From Bacillota bacterium (lineage in GTDB: Bacteria > Bacillota > UBA4882 > UBA8346), in the NCBI GenBank assembly GCA_023394955.1, contig JAEWZY010000042.1, forward strand, positions 1 to 13,921: a stretch of DNA of 13,921 bases, in the 5' to 3' direction. Positions 1 through 7,329 of this stretch are shown one piece after another; position 1 is the first letter of the stretch, and the number at the start of each line of letters is the position of its first letter. Under the pieces are notes generated by a model. That model searched no databases, had not been told where the DNA came from, and saw nothing but the letters and a program-made list of their open reading frames with translations. Position numbers and translations under genes: made by a program.

Positions 1-2257
1 TGCCTTTGACGCCGGATAAGTCGGCTAGTTGCAGGTCGGTCAAAAGGATGTTGCGTTGGTTGGCCGGTTCGGTTTCGGTGCAGGTTCTGCCGTTTTCTTC
101 AGTTTTTACGGTAATGGAACCGGTAGGAGGGGTTTGGTCAATGGTAAAAGCATATATGTCGGTTACATGCGCCAGTTCCGAGTCGCCTTCATAAATTTCC
201 ATCCACCATTCCCACTCACTTTCAACGGGTGGGAAGGTTACTTCCAGCGGCCCGCTTTGGAACACACTTCGCTCGGGATCGACATCGCCGGATTTTTTGT
301 AGCAAACTTGATATCGGAATTCATCGTTATTAGCCAAGTCTCCGGCCTCGACGTTAAAGGTTTGAATTAAGGATTTGCTAAAGGAGTCGTTTGCGGGTCC
401 GGTTACTTTGAATGACGGGAACGGTTCGCTTCTAGTCCAGGGACCGACGTTGCCAAGGTTATCGACGGCTCTGACCCAAAGGTAGGATGGGTCGTCGATT
501 GAAGAAATCGGTAATGAGGTTTGCCATTTGTTATTGGTCGGAGAGAAGACATCGTTTATGATTTCGGACGGTCTTGTGAATTGTTTCGCTTCTCCACTAA
601 TACTATATGTAATTATATATTCACAAGCGCAACCCCTGTTTCTACCGCTTAAGTAGTGTTTAACTTCACCAGTGTATGCTTGTATTGTAATATATGAATT
701 AGGCGGCAGAATAAAGTTGCCTTCTCTTTCCCCAAGGTCTCTTTGGTAGAAGACTTCAAATACTGAACCATCAGCGGTATGAAGAAACACCTTAAACCAG
801 GGGTCTTGTGTAACGCGATATAATGAACCCCCTGAGTTAATTGCTTTAAATTCCCAGTTTATTTGGATCGGAATGTTAAACAGCTGGACATCCGTAAAAC
901 TTCTCTCATAATTTTGCCGAAGACCGTTAAAACTATCCATTCCTAAAATATATGTATATGTATTAGCCGACTCTTCAGAAATAATTTGCTCGGTCGGAGT
1001 TTTTGATATAGCTGCCTGATATTTTTGAATCCCGCTGAAATCAGTCACCGAGTTCCATTGGAAAATTACCTCTTTCTGGTTGAGACGGACGTAATTCTCT
1101 GGTAGGCCAACAGTCGCAACCGAACGATCCACTTTCACGTTACTAACTGGTGAAATGCTTGAATTTCCCGCGTTGTCGAAGGTTTTAACTTGGCAAGTAT
1201 ACGTAGCGCCGTCAAAACCGAAATGTTGATAACTGGTTTTTGTTCCGTTCGGGATCCAATTTGCTATCGGTACGCTGTCTTTTTCGATATATACTTGGTA
1301 TTCCTTGATTCCACTACAATCATCGGTTGCCTGATCCCAGGTCCAGACTATATTCTCAGCATTGGTAAAACCATTGATATTAGGGGTGGTTATGATAGGT
1401 TTACTAGGAGGAGTATTGTCCACCACGATTTTAGTGGTAAGACTAAAATCACTTACGTTATCCTCATAATCCACTGCTTGAATTTTAATACCATATTCTT
1501 GTTCTTCTGGAATATCACTAAGTTCAAATTTAACAATATTAGGTTCTGCAGCTACTCCTGGTTTTATTATAACCCCTTGGCTGCTATATATGTTGTAATG
1601 TTTAATTCCACTAACATTTGAATACCCGCTAAAGGGAGTACCATTATCTAATACAGCATCCCATTCAAGGGGAACATTCCCATATTCATTGTGCTTGATA
1701 TAACAAATATCTCCTACTATAGTACCACCAGCAGCTCGCGGGGCATTTGGCTTGTTAGGGGGTGTTTCATCATATTGGTATTGTAAAGTTAAACCCCAGT
1801 CATATCCATTATTATCGCCAGATAAATTATGTTTTCTTTCACCTGTATATACATAGATATACATACCGCAATCAGCAGGCAAACCAAAAGATCCACTGTT
1901 ATCGTTACCAACGTTAACATAATAATCTTCTATCGAGCCATTTTTCGTACATTTTCTAATATGAAGATAGGGATCCTTTTTCATACTACGGTTACTACCA
2001 GTACTAGATCTAGTAATACTGTATGATACTCGAATAGGATAAGGCTTTACATACAAACCTTCAATACCATTTGACAATCTCCAATATGAACTCGGTGGAT
2101 TAAAACTATTAGGTAAATATAAGCTAAAATAGTCTCTTAGACCTGTAAAAGTTATAGAATATGTATTAACTCCACTTGCCGTTATCCTGGAACATGGTAT
2201 AACCATTGTCACGATTGTAATGAAAATTAAACAAACGGTCATCCTTATTCTAAGCAC
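1..2257 (-). CDS. Large secreted fibronectin type III / Ig-like multidomain protein, N-terminal part (3' end outside window)
   Basis: An open frame of 752 codons runs from a GTG at 2257 off the left edge. GTG is chosen because GAAGGTGGGGG lies 5 nt upstream; an in-frame ATG at 2242 has AAGG directly against it. Residues 1-27 look like a signal peptide (basic start, hydrophobic core, ITA-SG end). Order after that: a domain at about 39-160 of unknown type; FnIII-like module 168-280; FnIII-like module 281-377 with the usual VKTFDNAGN-type end; a third FnIII-like module that begins near 378, is interrupted by a second copy of the unknown domain (445-551) and resumes with a WVRAVDNLGNVGPW stretch; then Ig-like segments with TPPTGSI and DLSGVKG motifs. 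Modules are joined by TPP linkers. This suggests an extracellular or surface protein, perhaps polysaccharide-binding or adhesive. No catalytic domain is visible in the part present. The function is inferred only from the architecture. Confidence 0.85.
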   Translation of the reverse strand, partial: MLRIRMTVCLIFITIVTMVIPCSRITASGVNTYSITFTGLRDYFSLYLPNSFNPPSSYWRLSNGIEGLYVKPYPIRVSYSITRSSTGSNRSMKKDPYLHIRKCTKNGSIEDYYVNVGNDNSGSFGLPADCGMYIYVYTGERKHNLSGDNNGYDWGLTLQYQYDETPPNKPNAPRAAGGTIVGDICYIKHNEYGNVPLEWDAVLDNGTPFSGYSNVSGIKHYNIYSSQGVIIKPGVAAEPNIVKFELSDIPEEQEYGIKIQAVDYEDNVSDFSLTTKIVVDNTPPSKPIITTPNINGFTNAENIVWTWDQATDDCSGIKEYQVYIEKDSVPIANWIPNGTKTSYQHFGFDGATYTCQVKTFDNAGNSSISPVSNVKVDRSVATVGLPENYVRLNQKEVIFQWNSVTDFSGIQKYQAAISKTPTEQIISEESANTYTYILGMDSFNGLRQNYERSFTDVQLFNIPIQINWEFKAINSGGSLYRVTQDPWFKVFLHTADGSVFEVFYQRDLGEREGNFILPPNSYITIQAYTGEVKHYLSGRNRGCACEYIITYSISGEAKQFTRPSEIINDVFSPTNNKWQTSLPISSIDDPSYLWVRAVDNLGNVGPWTRSEPFPSFKVTGPANDSFSKSLIQTFNVEAGDLANNDEFRYQVCYKKSGDVDPERSVFQSGPLEVTFPPVESEWEWWMEIYEGDSELAHVTDIYAFTIDQTPPTGSITVKTEENGRTCTETEPANQRNILLTDLQLADLSGVKG
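605..925 (-). repeat. Protein domain repeat, copy B (residues 445-551), nested in a fibronectin-III module
   Basis: This is the second copy of the unknown beta-rich domain seen at 1778-2143. It sits between a typical FnIII first half (FQWNSVTDFSGIQKYQ) and a typical FnIII second half (YLWVRAVDNLGNVGP), so it appears inserted in that module rather than placed between modules. The two copies have clearly diverged at protein level, and the DNA is not an obvious repeat. Confidence 0.75.
1778..2143 (-). repeat. Protein domain repeat, copy A (residues 39-160 of the FnIII protein)
   Basis: This stretch encodes a domain that recurs at 605-925. Shared landmarks, in order, are GLR near the start, a PIRVSYS/PIQINWE strand, DPYLHI/DPWFKV, KNGSI/ADGSV, GSFGLP/GNFILP and the strongest match YTGERKHNLSG/YTGEVKHYLSG. 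The pattern of alternating hydrophobic strands suggests an all-beta fold. I do not recognise the family. Copy A is 15 residues longer than copy B, mostly in an N-terminal loop. Confidence 0.75.
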
Positions 2258-2271
2258 TAAAACCCCCACCT

Positions 2272-2300
2272 TCTATAGAACAATTATTTAGTTTTGTCGA
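2272..2300 (-). promoter_or_regulatory. Weak candidate sigma-A-like promoter of the FnIII protein gene
   Basis: On the minus strand TCGACA (2300-2295) is followed after 17 bases by TATAGA (2277-2272). The matches to TTGACA and TATAAT are 5/6 and 4/6. The predicted start of transcription, near 2265, would fall inside the ribosome binding site for the GTG at 2257, which counts against it. The -35 element coincides with one of the Spo0A-like boxes. Confidence 0.22.
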
Positions 2301-2311
2301 ACTTTGTCGAA
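2295..2311 (+). promoter_or_regulatory. Two tandem Spo0A-box-like sites upstream of the FnIII protein gene
   Basis: The plus strand reads TGTCGAA at 2295-2301 and again at 2305-2311, exactly 10 bases apart. TGTCGAA is the core of the 0A box bound by phosphorylated Spo0A in Bacillota. A third, degenerate unit (TACCGAT, 4 of 7) follows at 2315-2321 in the same phase. The boxes end about 40 bases upstream of the GTG start of the FnIII protein and overlap its only candidate -35 element. Binding by Spo0A is inferred; no spo0A gene is in the window. Confidence 0.5.
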
Positions 2312-2322
2312 TTTTACCGATC

Positions 2323-2359
2323 AAAAAACCAAACCCATCCCTTACACCCGAGTTTGGCT
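2323..2359 (-). terminator. Terminator- or attenuator-like hairpin upstream of the FnIII protein gene
   Basis: On the minus strand AGCCAAAC (2359-2352) can pair with GTTTGGTT (2334-2327). That is eight pairs with one G-U, around a 17-base loop, and the U-run continues to 2323. The long loop makes it weaker than the other terminators here. It may end transcripts from further upstream or attenuate a leader for the FnIII protein gene. Confidence 0.4.
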
Positions 2360-2664
2360 GCTTAAATCAAATATTGGCTTAATCGAAAATCCAAACAAAA
2401 CCTAACTTTCACCACCTAAAAAGTACATCACAATTTTTTAGTTGTATTCACCATTTTTATGGAAACTCCTTTAAAAATTTTCAAACAATTTTAATTTCCC
2501 GGTCGAGCGGATATTCTCTTATTAATCAGGACCTTTTAAAAACACTGGGGAAATCAACAAAAACCTCGCATTTGGAGCGGAATATGTATTGAAAAACAAA
2601 CCGGCTTTCCTTAGATTTTTTCATATCCATCCGGTTATCGTGACTGTAAATCTATTATTTTCCC
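2360..2664. other. Intergenic stretch with no supported gene
   Basis: About 300 AT-rich bases lie between two terminator-like hairpins. An open frame of 34 codons on the minus strand starting at 2630 has no ribosome binding site. An AAAGGAG motif near 2472-2466 precedes only an 8-codon frame. A 6-bp inverted repeat, AACCGG/CCGGTT, spans 2636-2599. I see nothing else convincing. Confidence 0.5.
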
Positions 2665-2691
2665 AAAAAAAAATAACCACACTATGTGTGG
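2665..2691 (-). terminator. Rho-independent terminator downstream of the mmsB/ncRNA region
   Basis: On the minus strand CCACAC (2691-2686), loop ATA and GTGTGG (2682-2677) form a perfect 6-bp stem. It is followed by TTA and then nine consecutive T (2673-2665). This is the standard intrinsic terminator form. It lies about 250 bases after the mmsB stop and 200 bases after the candidate promoter at 2898-2926, so it could end either transcript. Confidence 0.8.
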
Positions 2692-2891
2692 CGTCAGACA
2701 AACATTTAATACAATAATACAAATAAATCATTTTTTGAAACCTAAAACCAAAACCTTAAAGCAGTTTAAGCCCCATGTTAGAAAGCCGGCTAGTTTCCGC
2801 CATGGGGTTGAGCATTTATCCGTCCACCGGCGCCGGCGCCTAATAAATGCCCGTCAGTCCTAGGAAAAATCATCCGTAGCAGTAGGACTGT
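2665..2891 (-). ncRNA. Candidate structured small RNA of about 230 nt
   Basis: This is a self-contained transcription unit by sequence signals: a promoter at 2926-2898, three consecutive hairpins and an intrinsic terminator at 2691-2665. Hairpin 1 (2890-2855) has a perfect 8-bp stem CAGTCCTA/TAGGACTG with a 20-base loop. Hairpin 2 (2852-2810) has a 10-bp stem GGGCATTTAT/ATAAATGCTC with one G-U and encloses the palindrome GGCGCCGGCGCC. Hairpin 3 (2807-2771) has CCCCATG/CATGGGG, an internal loop, and an inner GAAA/TTTC stem. There is no reading frame of note. I do not recognise tmRNA, SRP RNA, 6S RNA or a known riboswitch. It could instead be the structured 3' UTR of the importer mRNA, or a mobile palindromic repeat. 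Confidence 0.35.
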
Positions 2892-2897
2892 ATCCAT

Positions 2898-2926
2898 ATT
2901 ATAACCGATCAAAAGAAATATGTATA
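2898..2926 (-). promoter_or_regulatory. Candidate promoter directly after mmsB
   Basis: On the minus strand TATACA (2926-2921, 4/6 of TTGACA), a 17-base spacer and a perfect TATAAT (2903-2898) lie just 12 bases past the mmsB stop codon. Transcription would start near 2891, exactly at the foot of the first hairpin of the candidate RNA. No protein gene follows for over 600 bases. Confidence 0.45.
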
Positions 2927-2937
2927 GGGAGTAATTT

Positions 2938-4140
2938 TTATTTCGATTTATTTTTAGAAAGGATATCAAAGGCGACGGCCATTAAAAGGACGAAACCTTT
3001 AATCGACATCTGCCAGTCACTCCCTATCCCCATGATTGACATCCCATTATTGAGAACACCCATTACCAATGCGCCGATGATCGCCCCAATCACTGTGCCG
3101 ATACCGCCGGAAGCGGATGCTCCTCCGATAAAACAGGCCGCGATGGCATCCAATTCAAAATTGGCGCCCAACTGAGGAAAAGCCGAATTAGTACGGGCGG
3201 CAAAAGCAATCCCCGCCACAGCGGACAAAACGGCCATATTCAAATAAACAAAGAAAAATACTTTGTTGGTATTAATCCCCGAAAGTTTGGCTGCCTTCTC
3301 GTTGCCACCCATCGCATAAATGTATCTCCCCGGAACTGTTTTAGTTGTAAAAAAATGATAACCCAAAATAAGGACTCCTAAAATTACCAGTATTATTGGA
3401 ATACCCTTATAAGCTGCCAACCAGTATGCAAAGAGATTTATAGCGATTACCACCAGCAAAAGTTGGACTATAAATAGTGAGGTTGGAATCATTTCCGTAT
3501 CGTTTTTTAGCTTAGCGGTTCTCTTCTTGATTTGCGCCAATACCAGAATTACTGAAAGAATGATAGCAATGATAATCGGTGTCAAGTTTAATGCTGAGCC
3601 AAAATTGGGAAAATAATTCGGAATAAAGCCGGAACTGATATTTTGAAAAGTCTCTGGAAACGGTGAAAGAGTCAACCCTTTGAGCATGGTAATTGTCAAA
3701 CCTCTGAACAAAAGCATACCCGCCAAAGTAACTATGAATGCCGGTATCCTTACATAAGCGATCCAAAAACCTTGCCACATACCGATAATAACCCCTAGTA
3801 GCAGGCCGATTATTATCGCTAAATTTAGATCCATTTTTAAGTTGATGACTAAAGTACCCAAAACAGCGGCAATAAAGGCGGCTACTGAACCGACGGAAAG
3901 ATCGATGTTGCCGCCTGTCAGAATACAGAGGGTCATCCCAATCGCCAGTATCAACACATAACTGTTTTGCAGGACTAAATTTGTCACATTCATCGGCACT
4001 AATAGAGTGCCATTAGTTGCGATCTGAAAGAAAGTCATAATGACAATTAAAGCAATCAGCATCGCATATTGACGAATATTGCTTTTTAAAGAATATCGAA
4101 TTGATTCAAACTTTACGGTACCCACTTTTACTGTTTCCAT
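2938..4140 (-). CDS. mmsB: Multiple-monosaccharide ABC transporter permease MmsB (GguB-like)
   Basis: This 400-residue polytopic inner-membrane protein forms the sugar channel of the importer encoded with mmsA and chvE. It belongs to the branched-chain/ribose-type permease family (BPD_transp_2). Visible family marks are TGGNIDLSVGS at residues 75-85, a MGGNEKAAKLSGIN cytoplasmic loop before another membrane segment, and the GGASASGGIGTVIGA and GIGSDWQMSIKG stretches near the C-terminus. Hydrophobic segments fill most of the length, and the length is normal for MmsB/GguB. ATG at 4140 is chosen because GGAGGG lies 8 bases upstream; the in-frame TTG at 4146 is too close to it. The start overlaps the mmsA stop as TAATG, which implies translational coupling. 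Confidence 0.93.
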   Translation of the reverse strand: METVKVGTVKFESIRYSLKSNIRQYAMLIALIVIMTFFQIATNGTLLVPMNVTNLVLQNSYVLILAIGMTLCILTGGNIDLSVGSVAAFIAAVLGTLVINLKMDLNLAIIIGLLLGVIIGMWQGFWIAYVRIPAFIVTLAGMLLFRGLTITMLKGLTLSPFPETFQNISSGFIPNYFPNFGSALNLTPIIIAIILSVILVLAQIKKRTAKLKNDTEMIPTSLFIVQLLLVVIAINLFAYWLAAYKGIPIILVILGVLILGYHFFTTKTVPGRYIYAMGGNEKAAKLSGINTNKVFFFVYLNMAVLSAVAGIAFAARTNSAFPQLGANFELDAIAACFIGGASASGGIGTVIGAIIGALVMGVLNNGMSIMGIGSDWQMSIKGFVLLMAVAFDILSKNKSK

Positions 4141-5675
4141 TAGCAACGCCCTCCGTTACTCTGCATAATGCATCTCATGATACTTTCTTGTGAGGCATCC
4201 TTTTTTTCTAGTTCACCCACGATTCTACCTTCATTCATTACATATACCCGATCGCATATTCCCAGTATTTCGGGGAGTTCGGAAGAGATAAAAATTATTG
4301 ATCTTCCCTCATCAGCGAGTTTATTAATGATTGTATAAATCTCATATTTTGCTCCCACATCTATTCCCCGGGTAGGTTCATCCATGATTAAAATATCAGG
4401 TTCGGCAAAGATCCATTTAGCCAATACTACCTTCTGCTGATTGCCGCCTGATAAGTTTTGGATTTTATGAAAGATGCTCGAAGACTTAATATTCAGCTTT
4501 CTGCGATAAGTCACGGCTGCCTGGTTCTCTTGATCATCGTTAATCAACAACCATTTGCTGATCTTTTTCAAACTTGACAAAGAAATGTTATGCTTTATAT
4601 CTTCGATAAGTATTAGCCCTGCTGTTTTACGATCCTCGGTGACATAGGCCAAACCATGCTCAATTGCTTGCCGGACATTGTTAATGGTGATTTCTTTACC
4701 GTCTTTGATAATCTGTCCGCTAATATGTTTGCCGTAAGCCTTACCGAAAACACTCATAGCCAGTTCAGTTCGGCCTGAACCCATCAGGCCCGATATTCCA
4801 ACGACCTCACCTTTATGAACCTTAAGACTAACATCTTTAATAACTTTTCTACCATCGATCTGCGGATCAAAAACATTCCAGTTTTTAATTTCAAAATATA
4901 CCGCTCCGATTTCCGGTATCCGTTTCGGGAACCGATCCACTAATTCTCTGCCAACCATTCCTTTAATGATTCGGTCCTCGCTGATCTGGTGGTTTTGCAC
5001 CTTAATCGTTTCAATTGTTGCTCCATCACGAAGAATAGTTATGGAATCAGCGACTTTAATAACCTCATTTAACTTGTGGGAGATTAAGATCGAAGTAATA
5101 CCGGACTTTTTCAACTCTAATAATAATTTCAACAGATTATCCGAGTCTTCTTCGTTGAGCGCCGCTGTAGGCTCGTCCAAGATTAACAGCTTAACATCCT
5201 TAGCTAATGCTTTAGCAATTTCAACTAGTTGCTGTTTGCCAACGCCAATATCTTTAATCAGAACATTCGAATTCTCTTTAAGTCCCACTTTATTAAGGAG
5301 TCCCGTCGCGTTGCAATGGGTTTTCTCCCAATTGATAATGCTTGATTTCGCTCTTTCGTTACCGATAAATATGTTTTCTCCAATTGAAAGGTAAGGAATT
5401 AGGGCAAGTTCTTGATGAATAATCACGATTCCATTTTTCTCACTGTCCCTGATACTCCTGAACACACATCTGTTTCCTTGAAAGATAACTTCCCCGCTAT
5501 ATTCGCCATAAGGGTAAATACCGCTTAAGACATTCATCAATGTAGACTTGCCAGCTCCGTTTTCTCCTACCAGAGCATGGATTTCCCCGGACCTCACTTT
5601 AAGATTGACATTATCAAGCGCTTTTACACCATCAAAGCACTTGGTGATATTTTTCATTTCCAGAATGACTTGCAT
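4140..5675 (-). CDS. mmsA: Multiple-monosaccharide ABC transporter ATP-binding protein MmsA (GguA-like)
   Basis: This 511-residue cytoplasmic ATPase carries two fused nucleotide-binding domains and powers sugar import through MmsB. In the first half, Walker A is GENGAGKST (37-45), the signature is the degenerate GVGKQQ, and Walker B is LLILDEPTAAL. In the second half the Walker A region is GLMGSGRTE, with R where K is expected, as is usual in sugar importers of the ribose/galactose type. It is followed by a canonical LSGGNQQK signature and ILIMDEPTRGID. Length and ends match the GguA/MmsA family rather than the slightly different RbsA/XylG groups. ATG 5675 is preferred over GTG 5684, because AGAGGG sits 8 bases before the ATG but directly against the GTG. 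Confidence 0.94.
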   Translation of the reverse strand: MQVILEMKNITKCFDGVKALDNVNLKVRSGEIHALVGENGAGKSTLMNVLSGIYPYGEYSGEVIFQGNRCVFRSIRDSEKNGIVIIHQELALIPYLSIGENIFIGNERAKSSIINWEKTHCNATGLLNKVGLKENSNVLIKDIGVGKQQLVEIAKALAKDVKLLILDEPTAALNEEDSDNLLKLLLELKKSGITSILISHKLNEVIKVADSITILRDGATIETIKVQNHQISEDRIIKGMVGRELVDRFPKRIPEIGAVYFEIKNWNVFDPQIDGRKVIKDVSLKVHKGEVVGISGLMGSGRTELAMSVFGKAYGKHISGQIIKDGKEITINNVRQAIEHGLAYVTEDRKTAGLILIEDIKHNISLSSLKKISKWLLINDDQENQAAVTYRRKLNIKSSSIFHKIQNLSGGNQQKVVLAKWIFAEPDILIMDEPTRGIDVGAKYEIYTIINKLADEGRSIIFISSELPEILGICDRVYVMNEGRIVGELEKKDASQESIMRCIMQSNGGRC

Positions 5676-5742
5676 TTGATCCACCCTCTGATCTTGTTTC
5701 TTTTTACCTTTTAAAATACAACCTAAAATAGGTAGCGCTTCT

Positions 5743-5775
5743 GAGCAGATTCATCATTCAAAATGAAATCTGCCC
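5743..5775 (-). other. Hairpin in the chvE-mmsA gap
   Basis: In the 155-base gap between chvE and mmsA, GCAGATTTCAT (5773-5763) pairs with ATGAATCTGC (5754-5745) on the minus strand, with one bulged A and an 8-base loop. No U-run follows. Such hairpins after binding-protein genes commonly protect the upstream mRNA from 3' decay and so raise binding protein over transporter. That role is inferred. A small palindrome, ACCTAAAATAGGT, lies at 5721-5733. Confidence 0.45.
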
Positions 5776-5830
5776 AAAAGCACATTTAATCTTCATTGGA
5801 AAACAATTCCATCTTCCTTAACCCGCACGA

Positions 5831-6895
5831 CTATTGCAGATCCGACTCTTTGTAATATCCACTTTCGATTAGGAGTTCTTTATAGTTGTTCGCATCCGCA
5901 TAGACAGGATCACAAAGGAATGACGGGACAATTTTCACGCCATTTTCATAGGTCTCAGTATCATTGACCGGCGCTTCTTCACCTTCAATTAGTGCTTCCA
6001 CCATTTCTACGACTTTGGCTGCCAGGGTCCTGGTATCCTTAAAAATAGACATAGATTGTTGTCCGTTGATCATCGCGATTACGTTTGGTTTGTCACAATC
6101 TTGGCCCGTAATGACCGGATAAGGTTTAGCGCTAGCACCGTAACCGGCGTTCTTAAGGGAAGTAACGATACCAATGGCTAAGCTGTCGTTGGGCGATAAT
6201 ACAGCGTCAAGCTTTTTGCCGCCCGCATAATTGGCGGTGATCAAATTATCCATCCTGGCTTGCGCTGATGAAGAAGTCCAACCCTGAATGGCGATAGTGG
6301 TGAATTCCGTTTGTTTGCTTGGAACAACCAGTTTGCCGCTATCGATATACGGCTTAAGAATACTCATGGCGCCTCCATTGAAGAAGAGGGCGTTGTTATC
6401 ATCGGGAGAACCGGCAAACAGCTCGATGTTATACGGTCCTTTACCTTCTTTAAGACCGAGTTTTTCTTCGATATACTCACCTTGAATGACGCCAACCTTG
6501 AAATTGTCAAAGGTCGCATAATAGTCAACATTTTCAGAGTTCATAATCAGCCGGTCATAAGCAATAACCTTAATATCGTTTTCCGCGGCTTTATTCAAGA
6601 CATTAGTTAGAGCCGAACCATCGATCGATGCGATAACTAAAACTTTACACTTCTTGGTAATCATGTTTTCTAATTGTTGAATCTGCGTATTGACATCATT
6701 ATTCGCATACTGTAAATCAACTTGATAACCTTTTTCCTCAAGTTGAGCCTTCATATTAGCGCCGTCTTGGTTCCAACGTTGCAAAGATTGGGTAGGCATA
6801 GCGACACCAATCAGATTATCGCTGGAAGATTTTTTACATCCGACGAAACTAATTGCTAAAACGACTACCAGTAATAGAAAAACAAGCTTTTTCAT
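5831..6895 (-). CDS. chvE: ChvE-like monosaccharide-binding lipoprotein
   Basis: This 354-residue extracytoplasmic sugar receptor delivers sugar to MmsB/MmsA. A lipoprotein signal peptide ends at Cys20 (SFVGC), so the protein is probably membrane-tethered. The mature part is a Peripla_BP_4 fold with close resemblance to ChvE. Shared landmarks are GVAMPTQSLQRWNQDG (30-45), LQYANND, VLVIASIDG, IAYDRLI (111-117), YYATFDN (125-131), IELFAGSPDDNNA, VLSPNDS, ITGQDCDKP and a KESDLQ end. ChvE-type proteins bind aldoses such as glucose, galactose, arabinose and xylose; the substrate here is not determined. ATG 6895 has AAAGGAG 8 bases upstream. An in-frame upstream ATG at 6922 has no such site. It is first in the importer operon, followed by a 155-base gap with a hairpin. 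Confidence 0.94.
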   Translation of the reverse strand: MKKLVFLLLVVVLAISFVGCKKSSSDNLIGVAMPTQSLQRWNQDGANMKAQLEEKGYQVDLQYANNDVNTQIQQLENMITKKCKVLVIASIDGSALTNVLNKAAENDIKVIAYDRLIMNSENVDYYATFDNFKVGVIQGEYIEEKLGLKEGKGPYNIELFAGSPDDNNALFFNGGAMSILKPYIDSGKLVVPSKQTEFTTIAIQGWTSSSAQARMDNLITANYAGGKKLDAVLSPNDSLAIGIVTSLKNAGYGASAKPYPVITGQDCDKPNVIAMINGQQSMSIFKDTRTLAAKVVEMVEALIEGEEAPVNDTETYENGVKIVPSFLCDPVYADANNYKELLIESGYYKESDLQ

Positions 6896-7329
6896 TGAAT
6901 TTTGCTCCTTTCTTATCACCATGTTTTAATTAAAGAACACCTGACCAACTCTTTGAATTAAATGACCACCCCACTTCCTTAAAAATTCACTTTAAAGCCA
7001 GGGTAGCTATAAATGTCGTAATCTGTTTTTAGCGCGCCCGGATTAATAAGGACAAATTGATTCTCCGTAATCATTTTATAAATAAACTAGTCGCATCATT
7101 CCTGAAATTTAATTTAGACACAAGATATTATGTCATAATCTCACACAGTGTACTTAAGAAACAATTTAAATATTAACATAAGTAGATACTTAAGTATCTG
7201 GAGTCACTTGTCATATTCATTTAATAAATTGTAAATTTTTGATTAACGAAAGGTGTCAAAATTGTGACAAGGATTTCTTTGCAGTCAAAATTATCCTGAT
7301 TTTTTGTATCACCCATTCTCATCCATATT
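6896..7329 (-). promoter_or_regulatory. Control region of the chvE-mmsA-mmsB operon
   Basis: This gene-free stretch between the sensor-operon terminator and chvE must hold the importer promoter, although I cannot assign a convincing -35/-10 pair. It contains a perfect 16-bp palindrome AGATACTTAAGTATCT (7184-7199) and a second TACTTAAG at 7151-7158. GAWTATGACA occurs twice on the minus strand (7218-7209 and 7140-7131), and an inverted repeat TGTCA-N6-TGACA lies at 7254-7269. TTTTGAC occurs twice on the minus strand (7290-7284 and 7261-7255). These are candidate operators for the neighbouring AraC-type regulator or a carbon-control protein. Confidence 0.45.

Noticed and set aside
1174..1180. 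A single TGTCGAA Spo0A-like core
   Set aside because: It lies inside the FnIII coding region, is unpaired, and such a 7-base match is expected by chance in a window of this size.
1190..1621. Plus-strand frame of 143 codons
   Set aside because: It is antisense to clear FnIII modules on the minus strand; it has no ribosome binding site and its composition is unlike a protein.
2526..2630. Minus-strand frame of 34 codons between the two terminators
   Set aside because: It lacks a ribosome binding site and its start lies within an inverted repeat. The translation shows no signal peptide or family motif.
2771..2890. A riboswitch or known RNA (cyclic-di-GMP, cobalamin, T-box, 6S, tmRNA or SRP RNA)
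   Set aside because: I could not find the conserved core of any of these, and a terminator separates the hairpins from the next gene, so it is left as an unnamed candidate RNA.
4966..5394. Plus-strand frame of 142 codons inside mmsA
   Set aside because: It is an antisense shadow of a highly conserved ABC ATPase gene with no start signals.
7075..7080. TATAAA-like -10 hexamer upstream of chvE
   Set aside because: No acceptable -35 element lies 16-18 bases upstream, so no promoter is assigned there.
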